From: Pelomonas sp. SE-A7
GTDB taxonomy: Bacteria > Pseudomonadota > Gammaproteobacteria > Burkholderiales > Burkholderiaceae_C
Assembly (NCBI RefSeq): GCF_030345705.1
Contig: NZ_JAUASW010000001.1
Span: 806,001-870,000 of the forward strand
Direction of reading: 5' to 3'
DNA: 64,000 nt
The translations under genes were made by a program, and so were the position numbers. Positions 26,867 through 38,200 of the stretch are shown here, in pieces (the stretch's first letter is position 1; each line of letters starts with the position of its first letter). The notes under the pieces were generated by a model that saw only the letters and a program-made list of their open reading frames with translations, had not been told where the DNA came from and did not search any database.

Positions 26867-27805
26867 CTATTTGAACGGTCGGGCCTCGGTCCCGGCCAGG
26901 CGGCGCCAGCGCCGCTGCAGGTCCAGCCACTGGCGGGTGCGTGAGCGTGAAACCCGCTTGCAGTCCAGCAAGCTCAACGGGCCGCAGCTCGAAAGCGTGT
27001 GCAGGCCGGCCGTGTGACTGTCGGACACCAGCTGGCCTTCCAGCCTCGCCGGCAGATGCCGGCAGACGAACTCCCGCTCGTTCAAGCGCGTGATGCGCAA
27101 GATGCGGATGGCACCGCCGTAGCTGCGGCTGCAGTCTTGCACCGGCAGGTGCAAGGCACCATCGGGCGCCACGAAGGGCGTGCCGCCGGGCCGGGCACCG
27201 GCTCTGTCCTCCAGCACCGGATTCAAGGGATGCAGCTTCCAGGGGCCGGTCAGCCGCTCGGCATAAGCCAGGTGCAGCTCGCGCTGGTCGCGGGCACCGG
27301 CGCCGACGACGGTGAAGAACATCCACCAAAGCCCCTGGTACTTGATCAATGAAGGCTCCGCACCCGGCGTGTCCGGCAGCAGGGCGGTCTCACGCACCCA
27401 GCTGTCCAGCGAGCCTTGCGGCCGGTACAGCGCGATCTCGCCGGCCTGGTGACTCTCGGGCACCATGAACAGCGCCCCGTCCTCATCTTCCACCACATAG
27501 GGATAGGACAGGTGAAACGGCCGGGCCAGGGCCACGCTGCTGTCGCGCCATTCCAGGTCCGGGCCGAACTCATGGCGCTCGATCACCGCATGCTTGGTCC
27601 GGTAGTCGTAGGCCTCGACGAAGACATGGGTACGGCCGGCGCGCTGCAGGCCGAAGGGGTCGGCCAGGTAACGCCAGGGCCCTGGGTCGGGCAACCAGCG
27701 GATCTTGTCGCGCTGCTCCAGCAGGCCCGTTTCCTCGCTGACCGACTCAATGCGCTCCGGCACGACGCCGACCTGCCAGAAGTCGCTGCGCGGCCGCTTA
27801 AGCAT
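26867..27805 (-). CDS. Glucosamine inositolphosphorylceramide transferase-like / GH43-like propeller protein
   Basis: 312 residues from ATG 27805. Repeated propeller-like blades: WRYLADPFGLQRAGRTHVFVEAYD, PFHLSYPYVVEDEDGALFMVPES, ALLPDTPGAEPSLIKYQGLWWMFFT and EDRAGARPGGTPFVAPDG (each split at 20). These match the N-terminal domain of the plant GIPC transferase family, often found in bacterial polysaccharide loci, and distantly GH43. No signal peptide. It overlaps the glycosyltransferase gene by eight bases, which argues for a joint role in building a surface or secreted glycan. Enzyme activity unproven. Confidence 0.78.
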   Translation of the reverse strand: MLKRPRSDFWQVGVVPERIESVSEETGLLEQRDKIRWLPDPGPWRYLADPFGLQRAGRTHVFVEAYDYRTKHAVIERHEFGPDLEWRDSSVALARPFHLSYPYVVEDEDGALFMVPESHQAGEIALYRPQGSLDSWVRETALLPDTPGAEPSLIKYQGLWWMFFTVVGAGARDQRELHLAYAERLTGPWKLHPLNPVLEDRAGARPGGTPFVAPDGALHLPVQDCSRSYGGAIRILRITRLNEREFVCRHLPARLEGQLVSDSHTAGLHTLSSCGPLSLLDCKRVSRSRTRQWLDLQRRWRRLAGTEARPFK

Positions 27806-28889
27806 GGCTGGCAATGGGCAGGGCACCGAGCTTTGCCGCTGCGAGGCGCCTGTCCTGCAGCAGCTGCGCATAGAGCTCGTTGATCGCCGCCACGCCGCGC
27901 TGCGGTTCGAAGGCTTGCATGTCATGAACCTGGCGAGCCAGCCGCTGGCCTTGCACCTTGGCCAAGGCCTGCGCCAGGCCGCGGCCGAGATCAGATGCCG
28001 ATCCGGGCTCGACCAGCACGGCTTCACGGCCGGCCAGGATTTCGCGCGGACCTTCGGTGGCCGAGGACAGCAGCGGCAGGCCGGCCGACATGGCCTCAAC
28101 CAGGGCCAGGCCGAAGGACTCTTCGCGGGATGGGGAGACGAACAGGTCCAGCGCCTGCAGGATCTCGCCGACCTGGGATTGGAAGCCCAGCAGGCGGATG
28201 CGGGTATCGCCGGCAGCGAGCCTCTCCAGTTCGGCCCGCTGCGGGCCTTCACCCACGATGACGAGGGCGGCTTCGGCCGGGGCCTGGGCCTTGAACGCTT
28301 CGATCAGCAGGTCCATCCCCTTGCTGGGATGCAGTCGGCCAACGGCACCGACCAGGGGCTGCGCTTCGCCCAGCCCGAGCTTGGCACGCCAGCGCCCGCG
28401 GGCATCGACCGACGTGGGCATGGCGGGCAACCAGTTCGGGATCACGCGCTGCCGGCCGGTATAATCGCCGAGGCGCTGCTGCTGGCTGTGGTTGACGCAG
28501 ATCAGGCCGTCCAAGCCTGCATGCTGGTGCGATTTGTAGCCCACATGAAGGGTGGCCACGGTGGCCAGGTCGCTGCCCAATCCTGCCAGCGCCTTGCAGG
28601 CCGGGCTCAGGTGGGCATGGGCCAGGTCGGGCGCCAGTTGGGCGATCAGGTGGCGGGCCTGCCAGCCGCGCAGCAAAGGCCAGCTCAGCGCATGGAAATT
28701 CACGGCACTGCCTCGCAACGCCTGCTCCATGGCCGAGCCACGCTGGCCCAGCACATGGACCTCGTGGCCCAACTCGGCCTGGCGTTCGGCCAGGTCCAGG
28801 CAATAGCGCTCCGAACCGGCCAGACGCGGCGAAAAAAGCAGGTGCAGGATGCGCCAGACCGGGCGCGCAGGAACAGCGGAGATCTTCAT
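27798..28889 (-). CDS. Glycosyltransferase family 4 (GT-B)
   Basis: 363 residues. GT-B fold: N-terminal LFSPRLAGSERYCLDLAERQ acceptor part, C-terminal donor half starting VGAVGRLHPSKGMDLLIEAF and ending with the nucleotide-sugar site SPSREESFGLALVEAMSAGLP (E-x7-E; motif 20+ residues long, written in part). It transfers a sugar from an NDP donor, retaining configuration. Overlaps the downstream GIPC-transferase-like gene. No flippase or polymerase is adjacent, so the product may be a short glycan such as an LPS core addition. Confidence 0.9.
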   Translation of the reverse strand: MKISAVPARPVWRILHLLFSPRLAGSERYCLDLAERQAELGHEVHVLGQRGSAMEQALRGSAVNFHALSWPLLRGWQARHLIAQLAPDLAHAHLSPACKALAGLGSDLATVATLHVGYKSHQHAGLDGLICVNHSQQQRLGDYTGRQRVIPNWLPAMPTSVDARGRWRAKLGLGEAQPLVGAVGRLHPSKGMDLLIEAFKAQAPAEAALVIVGEGPQRAELERLAAGDTRIRLLGFQSQVGEILQALDLFVSPSREESFGLALVEAMSAGLPLLSSATEGPREILAGREAVLVEPGSASDLGRGLAQALAKVQGQRLARQVHDMQAFEPQRGVAAINELYAQLLQDRRLAAAKLGALPIASHA

Positions 28890-29013
28890 CGGCGGGGCAG
28901 ACAGGCAGGGGGGCAGGGACCGACGCGTTTATCTCCGCCAGGGCCTGACCGGATGCTGACTCGTCGCCCCTCGGCTCGCGGGGGCGGGGCGAGGACCGTT
29001 ACAGTGCGCCCCC

Positions 29014-29679
29014 ATGCGCATCCTGCTGGTCGAGGACGACCCCACCCTGCGATCCATCATGAACGGCAGCCTCAGCCAGGCCGGCCATCGGGTGGACGAT
29101 GCAGTCGACCTGGAGCAAGCCCGCTGGCTGTGGAAGGTGCAGGCCTTCGATGCCGTGCTGCTGGATCTCAGCCTGCCTGATGGGAATGGCCTCCTGGCCT
29201 TGCGCGAAGCCCGGGCGCGCGGTGACCGCACGCCGGTTCTCATCCTGACCGCCCGCAACCGGACCGAGGAGCGCATCCAGGGCTTGGACGCGGGTGCCGA
29301 CGACTACCTGGGCAAGCCCTTCGAGCTGGCCGAAGTCGAGGCCAGGTTGCGCGCCCTGGTGCGCCGCCGCCTGGACCTGGACGATCAGGTCCAGGTGGGC
29401 CAGCTGCGCCTGGACCGTCGCTCGCGTCGCATCTTCCTGGCCGACAGCGAACTGGAGCTGCCGGCGCGCGAATTCGACGTGCTGTGGGAGCTGATGACAC
29501 CGCCCGGCCGCGTGGTCAGCAAGCGGATGCTGTCCGAAAAGCTGTCGGACCTGGACGACGCGCTGGGCAGCAATGCGTTGGAAGCCTTCGTTTCACGCTT
29601 GCGCAAGAAGCTTCAGGGCAGCGGCGCGGCGATACGCACGCTGCGGGGGCTGGGTTATCTGATGGAGCCGGAGGCGTGA
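29014..29679 (+). CDS. OmpR-family response regulator
   Basis: 221 residues. Receiver domain 1-118 with acidic pair E7/D8-D9, phospho-acceptor D51 (VLLDLSLPDG), T80-type Thr and K102 (LGKPFE). Winged-helix DNA-binding domain 128-219 with the ending IRTLRGLGYLM. It is followed by its kinase with a GTGA overlap. Divergent from the glycosyltransferase with 124 bp between starts. The closest named groups are PhoP/TctD/QseB, but no firm assignment can be made. Confidence 0.93.
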   Translation: MRILLVEDDPTLRSIMNGSLSQAGHRVDDAVDLEQARWLWKVQAFDAVLLDLSLPDGNGLLALREARARGDRTPVLILTARNRTEERIQGLDAGADDYLGKPFELAEVEARLRALVRRRLDLDDQVQVGQLRLDRRSRRIFLADSELELPAREFDVLWELMTPPGRVVSKRMLSEKLSDLDDALGSNALEAFVSRLRKKLQGSGAAIRTLRGLGYLMEPEA

Positions 29680-31133
29680 GCGCGGACGGGCAGGGCGGCC
29701 GATTGCCTTTCGCAAGCCGGGCTTCCAAGCCCACCTCGCTGCGCACCCGGCTGCTGCGCCACCTGACGCCCGCCCTGCTGCTGGCCTGGGTGCTCGGCAG
29801 CCTGGTCGGCCTCTATACGGCGGCCTATTTCACCAAGCTGGCCTATGACCGCTCGATGCTGGACGACGCCCAGCTGCTGGCCGCCCACGTCAAGCTGCGC
29901 GACGGCAAGCTCAAGCTCGAGGTCAGCGACGAGGACATGCAGTCCATCCTCTACGACGCGACCGAGACCAACTACTACGCCGTGCTGGCCGCCGACGGCC
30001 GCCTGGTGGCCGGCACGCGCGGCCTGATCCTGCCCGAGGAGCTGGACGGCAACGAGATCCAGTACGCCGACATGCGCCACGGCCGCATCCGCCTGCATGG
30101 CGTAGTGCTGAGCCGGCAACTGCCTTTGCCGTATCGCGTCGTCGTTGCCGGCACCAGCGGCAGCCGCGATACCTTGCTGAATCATTTGTTCGTCGCATCG
30201 ATTGCGCCACAGGCCTTGCTGCTGTTGGGTCTGGCGCTCTGGCTGCGGCGCCTGATCCATGCCGAGCTGCAGCCGCTGACCGAGCTGGCGCAGACGATCG
30301 AAAGCCGCGATTCAGCCGATCTGACGCCGCTACCCAGAGTGCAGAACGGCGGCGCACCGTCCAGCGACGTGCAGGCCTTGTCAAACGCCATCGACGGCCT
30401 CTTGCAGCGCGTGGCCTGGAGCCTGTCAGCACAGCGCGAATTCGCCGGCAATGTCGCCCATGAGCTGCGCACGCCGCTGGCCGGCGTGCGCGCAGCTGCT
30501 GAATTCGGCCTGGCACAGGAGGACTGCAGCCAGTGGCGCGAGCAGTTGGTGGCGGTGCTGCGCAGCGAGAAGCGCGCCAGCCATCTGGTCGAGCAATTGC
30601 TGGCCCTGGCCCTGGCCAAGGAAGCCGACTCGGCCCTGAGCCTGAAGCCGCTGAAGCTGAACGACTGTGTCCGCGAGCTGATGCTGGGCTGGCTGCCACG
30701 CGCCGATGCGCTGGGCGTCGAACTGGTCGCCGCCGGCCTGGACGAAGACGTGTTCGTCCGTGCTGACCGGGCGCTGGTCGAGGGCTTGCTCGGCAATCTG
30801 CTGGACAACGCATTCCGCTACGGCCGCGCGCCGGCCGGTGGCCATGACAGCATCAGCGTCGTGGTCAGCCGCGTCGCCGGCGAAATCTGGCTGTCGGTCA
30901 TTGACCAGGGGCCGGGAATTCCTGCCGAGCAGCGCCAGCGCCTGCGCGACCGCTGGAAGCAAGGCGATGCCGGCGCCGAACTGGGCGCCGGCTCTGGCCT
31001 CGGGCTGGCCATCTGCGAACGCTTCGCGGGATTGATGCATGCAAGGCTGGTGCTGGACACCGGATTCGCCGGGCACGGGCTGCGGGCCAGCGTTGTTTTT
31101 GAAGGCTTGGCCGCTGACTTTGCCTCGCCCTGA
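29676..31133 (+). CDS. Sensor histidine kinase, partner of the upstream regulator
   Basis: 485 residues from GTG 29676 (GTGA overlap). TM1 about 32-52, periplasmic sensor of about 120 residues, TM2 about 170-188, a short HAMP-like linker. HisKA motif FAGNVAHELRTPLAG with H262. N-box NLLDNAFRYG, G1 VIDQGPGIP and G2 GAGSGLGLAIC. The periplasmic domain has the short two-component sensor type (2CSK_N-like). Signal unknown. 87 bp of non-coding DNA follow before a convergent gene. Confidence 0.93.
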   Translation: MSADGQGGRLPFASRASKPTSLRTRLLRHLTPALLLAWVLGSLVGLYTAAYFTKLAYDRSMLDDAQLLAAHVKLRDGKLKLEVSDEDMQSILYDATETNYYAVLAADGRLVAGTRGLILPEELDGNEIQYADMRHGRIRLHGVVLSRQLPLPYRVVVAGTSGSRDTLLNHLFVASIAPQALLLLGLALWLRRLIHAELQPLTELAQTIESRDSADLTPLPRVQNGGAPSSDVQALSNAIDGLLQRVAWSLSAQREFAGNVAHELRTPLAGVRAAAEFGLAQEDCSQWREQLVAVLRSEKRASHLVEQLLALALAKEADSALSLKPLKLNDCVRELMLGWLPRADALGVELVAAGLDEDVFVRADRALVEGLLGNLLDNAFRYGRAPAGGHDSISVVVSRVAGEIWLSVIDQGPGIPAEQRQRLRDRWKQGDAGAELGAGSGLGLAICERFAGLMHARLVLDTGFAGHGLRASVVFEGLAADFASP

Positions 31134-31220
31134 TTGTTCGACAATGTGTATTATGTCAACTAACTGATCGGGCGCCGAAACCGGTCGTCCGACCCAGCCC
31201 GACCGCCCGGCCATCGCCAC

Positions 31221-31946
31221 CTATTCCCGCGACGAGCGCATCCGGTAGAACGGCTCGATCACGCGGAAGTCGATCGGTCGATGGGCTTCCTCTCCAAAGG
31301 GTTGTTGCAGCCACATCGGCACGCGGACCTTGCCCGGCTGGGCTTGGCCCGCGAGCTGCTGCGGCTCGAACTGCCAGCGCTTGGCACTGTCCAAGGCCCA
31401 TTTGCGAACCGGCTCGGGCATGGGCACCGGGGCTTCCACACTGGCATCGCAATGGCCTTCGGCGTCGATCTCGCAGACGACTTCGAAGCGATGGTCGAAA
31501 TTGTTGGCCGACGAGACGGCACGCGGCAGGTCCAGCATGCCGGTGAAAACGGCCAAGGGCACAAAGCGCAGTTGCTTGATCGTGAGCTGGCCGCCGCCAT
31601 CGGCCTGGCGCTCTATGCCCAGCGAGATCAAGGCGCCGGTCCGCCAGTCCACCGGTTGCTCGTTCAGCGTCGGCGGCGGCACTTTCACCGCCAGCAGGCG
31701 TTGCTGCAAAGTCTCCTTGAAGCCCTGAGGCAGGTTGCCGCTGACGTTGCGCAGGTCGACCACGCGGGCCTGCCCCTGGAAGTCGAAATGAATGACGGCC
31801 GTGAGGCGCACTTGTTCGCCGGTCTCGGCCTGTTGTTGCCGCTGCTGGGGCGACAGGCTCTCGGTAGCGGCGGGCGCGGACGCACCGAGCATCGATGCAA
31901 TGACGGCCGACAGCATCGGCCCAAACGCTGACTTGTTCGTTGCCAT
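31221..31946 (-). CDS. Secreted protein with TonB-C-like end
   Basis: 241 residues from ATG 31946. Signal peptide 1-27 (ending ASAPAA). The C-terminal part WALDSAKRWQFEPQQLAGQA...VRVPMWLQQPF resembles the TonB C-terminal fold (A-x-x-x-W-x-F-x-P), but there is no TM anchor or Pro-rich spacer, so it is not a functional TonB on its own. The middle segment VIHFDFQGQARVVDLRNVSG may be a second copy. No known function. It is convergent with the kinase gene and 65 bp upstream of the hybrid kinase's stop side. Confidence 0.7.
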   Translation of the reverse strand: MATNKSAFGPMLSAVIASMLGASAPAATESLSPQQRQQQAETGEQVRLTAVIHFDFQGQARVVDLRNVSGNLPQGFKETLQQRLLAVKVPPPTLNEQPVDWRTGALISLGIERQADGGGQLTIKQLRFVPLAVFTGMLDLPRAVSSANNFDHRFEVVCEIDAEGHCDASVEAPVPMPEPVRKWALDSAKRWQFEPQQLAGQAQPGKVRVPMWLQQPFGEEAHRPIDFRVIEPFYRMRSSRE

Positions 31947-32011
31947 GTCCCTACCTCGTTGTTGGCTTGCCTGGAGCGGCAGTCTAGCAAGCAAGCAAGT
32001 CCGTCAGTGAG

Positions 32012-34549
<2,538 letters not shown>

Positions 34550-34730
34550 ACCGTCCCCCTAGAACAGCCGCGAGGCGGCGATCCAACGATGCATGTGCGC
34601 CGATGCTCGACGATTTCTGTCAAGGCCGCAAGCAAGTCCTGGTTACAGAGCGCACAGCTCACGGTGATCGCTGTGTCTGCGCGGGGATTTCGTCGCATGG
34701 CCTGACCATCCGGGATGACCCGCCCTGCCT

Positions 34731-34760
34731 TTGGCCACCCCTCCCCGAGCCCGCTATGCT
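34731..34760 (+). promoter_or_regulatory. Candidate promoter of the propeller-amidohydrolase gene
   Basis: TTGGCC (34731-34736), 18-base spacer, TATGCT (34755-34760), about 54 bases before the ATG. Consensus match only. The rest of the 264-bp gap (34550-34813) shows no gene. Confidence 0.4.
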
Positions 34761-34813
34761 TCGCGCCGCCTGTTTTCTTTCTTTCCTCCTTCTCACAACG
34801 AAAGAGTCGTCCG

Positions 34814-37800
34814 ATGTCCACTTTCGCCGCCATGCGCCATCCGCGCCTGAGCCTGCTGGCCTCCGCCCTGATCCTGGGCCTGAGCCAGGGCGCGAACGCC
34901 CAGTCCCCGGCCCCTGCTGCCTCGACCGACGGCGCCAAGAAGCCGAGCTGGAACGTCAATACACCGCCCGGTCCGTCCAAGACGGTCAGCATCGACACCC
35001 GAACCGGCAGCTGGATGAGCGTGGACGTGAGCCCCGACGGCAAGAGCCTGGTGTTCGACCTGCTCGGCGACCTCTATGTGATGCCCATCGCCGGTGGCGA
35101 GGCCAAGGCCCTGACCCATTCGATGGCATGGGAGCACCAGGCACGCTGGTCGCCGGACGGCAAGCAGATCGCCTTCCTGAGCGATGCCGCCGGTGGCGAC
35201 AACGTCTGGGTGATGAATGCCGACGGCAGCAATGCCCGCCAGGTCACCAAGGAAGACTTCCGCCTGCTCAACAACCCGATCTGGCATCCCAGCGGCAAGT
35301 ACCTGCTGGCCCGCAAACACTACACCGGCACCCGCTCGGCCGGCTCGGGCGAGATCTGGATGTACCACCTGGACGGCGGCAAGGGCCTGCAACTGAACGA
35401 GAAGCCCAACTGGCAGAAGGACCTGGGCGAGCCGGCCCTGTCGCCGGACGGCAACCATCTGTACTACTCGAACGACGCCACGCCCGGCCGCAGCTTCGAA
35501 TACAACAAGGACGGCAATGGCGAGATCTTCAAGATCTTCCGCCAGGACCTGCGCGACGGCACGACCGAAGCCTTTGTCCAGGGCCCCGGCGGCGCGATCC
35601 GCCCGACGCCCTCGCCCGATGGCAAGTACCTGGCCTTCGTGCGCCGCATCCGCAACCAGAGCACGCTGTTCCTGAAGGACCTGGCCACCGGCCGCGAGTT
35701 CCCGGCCTGGGGCCAGCTGGAACGCGACCTGCAGGAATCCTGGTCGGTCTACGGCGTCTATCCCTCGTTCGCCTGGACGCCCGATGCCAAGCAGATCGTG
35801 GTCTGGGCCCAGGGCAAGCTCTGGCGTGTGGACCCGTTCAAGGGCAGCGCCGCCGAGATCCCGTTCCATGTCAAGGACACGCGTGAAGTGCGCGAGGCCC
35901 TGCGCGTGGCGCAGGTGGTGGCGCCCGACCAGTTCGACGTTCGCATGCTGCGCTGGGTGCGCGTCTCGCCGGACGGCAAGACGGCCGTCTATTCGGCCCT
36001 GGGTCATCTCTACGTCAAGGACCTGGCTGGCAATGGCCAGCCGCGCCGCCTGACCAAGCAGCAGGGCGAGCATTTCGAGTTCTTCCCCAGCTTCTCGCGC
36101 GACGGCAAGGAGCTGGTCTACGTCAGCTGGAACGACGAGAAGCTGGGCGCGGTGCGCAAGCTCGACGTCGCCAGCGGCAAGGAAACCGTGCTGACCAGCG
36201 CGCCCGGCAAGTACCTGGCGCCGCGCTTCTCGCCCGACGGCAAGAGCGTGGTCTACCAGAAGTCGCGCGGCGGCTTCCTGACCACGCCCTGGCACGGCAT
36301 GGAGAACGGCGTCTACCTGGTGGCGGCCGATGGCAAGGGCCAGCCGCAGCGCATCGCCAAGGACGGAGACTCGCCGCAGTTCGGCGCTTCCAATGACTTC
36401 GTCTACGTCAGCCGCAGCCAGTCGACCAGCGAGGTCGACAGTCTGCGCAAGCTGGTCCGCATCGACCTGAAGGAACGCACGGAGACCGAGGTCGCCCGTA
36501 GCGACAACGGCGCCGAGTACGCGATCTCGCCGGACGGTCAGTGGCTGGGCTTCACCGAGCGCTTCCACGCCTATGTGATCCCCCTGCCCCAGACCGGCAA
36601 GCCGATCAGCGTCGCGCCCAAGATGGACAGCATCCCGGTGCGCCAGCTGGACGTGAATGCCGGTGAGCAGATGCATTGGTCTGGCGACAGCCAGAAGCTG
36701 CACTTCTCGCTCGGCGACGAGCTGTTCACCGCGCCTTTGGCCCAGGCCTTCGCCGTGGGCGCCGACGGCAAGCCGGCCAGCTACAAGCCGCAGGAGAACG
36801 GCCAGAAGATCGGCTTCCAGCAGGCCAGCGACAAGCCCGCCGGCAAGATCGCCATCACCGGCGCCCGCATCGCCACCATGCGCGGTGACGAGGTGATCGA
36901 GAACGGCGTGCTGGTCGTGGACGGCAACCGCATCGTGGCCGTCGGCAAGAGCGGCGAAGTGGCGGTGCCGGCCGATGCCAAGACCATCGACGCCAAGGGC
37001 AAGACCGTGGTGCCGGGCTTCGTCGATGCCCACTGGCATGGCGGCATGGGCGAGAGCTCGCTGATCCCGCAGCAGAGCTGGGTCAACTACGCCTCGCTGG
37101 CCTTCGGCGTGACCACCATCCACGACCCCAGCAACAGCACGGGCGAGATCTTCACGCAGTCCGAAATGCAGCGTGCCGGCCTGGTCGTCGGCCCGCGCAT
37201 CTACTCCACCGGCACCATCCTCTACGGCGCCAAGACCTCGTTCACGGCGGTGATCAACAACTACGAGGACGCCCTCACCCACCTGAAGCGGATGAAGGCG
37301 GTCGGCGCGATCAGCGTCAAGAGCTACCAGCAGCCGCGCCGCGAGCAGCGCCAGCAGGTGATTGAGGCGGCCCGCCAGACCGGCATGATGGTCGTGCCCG
37401 AGGGCGGCTCCATGTTCCAGCTGAACATGAGCATGGTGGTGGACGGCCATACCGGCGTCGAGCATGCGCTGCCCATCGCCAAGGTCTATGACGACGTCAA
37501 GCAGTTCTGGAGCCAGACGCAAGTCGGCTACACGCCGACGCTGAACGTGGCCTACGGCGGCCTGGACGGCGAGCACTACTGGTACGCGCGCACCGAGGTC
37601 TGGAAGCACCCCATCCTGAGCAAGTACGTGCCGGCCAGCGTGCTGGTGCCGCGCAGCGTGCGCCGCGAGACCGCCCCCGAGGAAGACTTCAACGTCATCC
37701 AGGTGGCCAAGACCGCGACCGAACTGCAGCGCGCCGGCGTGTCGACCAACATCGGCGCCCACGGCCAGCGCGAAGGCCTGGGTGCGCATTGGGAGATGTG

Positions 37801-38137
37801 GATGTTCGGCCTGGGCGGCATGAGCTCGCTCGAAGCGCTGCGCAGCGCCACGCTCAACCCGGCCCGCTACCTCGGCCTCGACAAGGACATAGGTTCGCTG
37901 GAAGTCGGCAAGCTGGCCGACCTGGTGATCATCGACGGCGACGTGCTCAAGGACATCCGCCAGAGCGACCGCATCAGCCAGGTGATGATCAACGGCAGGG
38001 TCTACGAGCCGGGCACGATGAACGAAGTGGTGTCGCGCAACAAGCCGCGCAAGCCCTTCTTCTTCGACGGCGCGGCCGGTGCCGGGATGCCCATAGACAT
38101 GGACCAGATGTCGATGTCGCACGGCCACGGTCACTGA
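34814..38137 (+). CDS. Exported TolB-like propeller + amidohydrolase protein
   Basis: 1107 residues from ATG 34814, signal peptide about 8-30 (ALILGLSQGANAQ). Residues about 50-670 contain many TolB/WD40-like blades (DVSPDGKSLVFDLLGDLYVM, WSPDGKQIAFLSD, SPDGNHLYYSND, SPDGKTAVYSALGHLYVKD). Residues about 680-1090 are an amidohydrolase barrel with the metal motif VDAHWHGG (H740, H742) and ending ATLNPARYLGLDKDIGSLEVGKLADLVII (split). Such proteins are annotated as Tricorn-like / imidazolonepropionase-related amidohydrolases; substrate unknown. A C-terminal His-rich tail (SHGHGH) may bind metal. A terminator follows. Confidence 0.9.
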   Translation: MSTFAAMRHPRLSLLASALILGLSQGANAQSPAPAASTDGAKKPSWNVNTPPGPSKTVSIDTRTGSWMSVDVSPDGKSLVFDLLGDLYVMPIAGGEAKALTHSMAWEHQARWSPDGKQIAFLSDAAGGDNVWVMNADGSNARQVTKEDFRLLNNPIWHPSGKYLLARKHYTGTRSAGSGEIWMYHLDGGKGLQLNEKPNWQKDLGEPALSPDGNHLYYSNDATPGRSFEYNKDGNGEIFKIFRQDLRDGTTEAFVQGPGGAIRPTPSPDGKYLAFVRRIRNQSTLFLKDLATGREFPAWGQLERDLQESWSVYGVYPSFAWTPDAKQIVVWAQGKLWRVDPFKGSAAEIPFHVKDTREVREALRVAQVVAPDQFDVRMLRWVRVSPDGKTAVYSALGHLYVKDLAGNGQPRRLTKQQGEHFEFFPSFSRDGKELVYVSWNDEKLGAVRKLDVASGKETVLTSAPGKYLAPRFSPDGKSVVYQKSRGGFLTTPWHGMENGVYLVAADGKGQPQRIAKDGDSPQFGASNDFVYVSRSQSTSEVDSLRKLVRIDLKERTETEVARSDNGAEYAISPDGQWLGFTERFHAYVIPLPQTGKPISVAPKMDSIPVRQLDVNAGEQMHWSGDSQKLHFSLGDELFTAPLAQAFAVGADGKPASYKPQENGQKIGFQQASDKPAGKIAITGARIATMRGDEVIENGVLVVDGNRIVAVGKSGEVAVPADAKTIDAKGKTVVPGFVDAHWHGGMGESSLIPQQSWVNYASLAFGVTTIHDPSNSTGEIFTQSEMQRAGLVVGPRIYSTGTILYGAKTSFTAVINNYEDALTHLKRMKAVGAISVKSYQQPRREQRQQVIEAARQTGMMVVPEGGSMFQLNMSMVVDGHTGVEHALPIAKVYDDVKQFWSQTQVGYTPTLNVAYGGLDGEHYWYARTEVWKHPILSKYVPASVLVPRSVRRETAPEEDFNVIQVAKTATELQRAGVSTNIGAHGQREGLGAHWEMWMFGLGGMSSLEALRSATLNPARYLGLDKDIGSLEVGKLADLVIIDGDVLKDIRQSDRISQVMINGRVYEPGTMNEVVSRNKPRKPFFFDGAAGAGMPIDMDQMSMSHGHGH

Positions 38138-38156
38138 CCGCTGGCGCAACAAAGCG

Positions 38157-38183
38157 AAGGGGCCGCAGCAGCGGCCCCTTTTT
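38157..38183 (+). terminator. Terminator after the propeller-amidohydrolase gene
   Basis: AAGGGGCCGC - AGCA - GCGGCCCCTT, 10-bp stem, with T's running 38179-38183. The A's on the other side let it serve the convergent degP gene too. Confidence 0.9.
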
Positions 38184-38200
38184 CATTCAATCCTCGATCT

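Noticed and set aside
31134..31220. TTGACA-like element on the minus strand (31154-31159) after the sensor kinase gene
   Set aside because: A perfect -35 hexamer but no good -10, and it would transcribe antisense into the kinase; treated as chance.
34793..38152. Open frame of about 1119 codons antisense to the propeller-amidohydrolase
   Set aside because: Mirror frame of a real gene; composition biased, no start site or domain.
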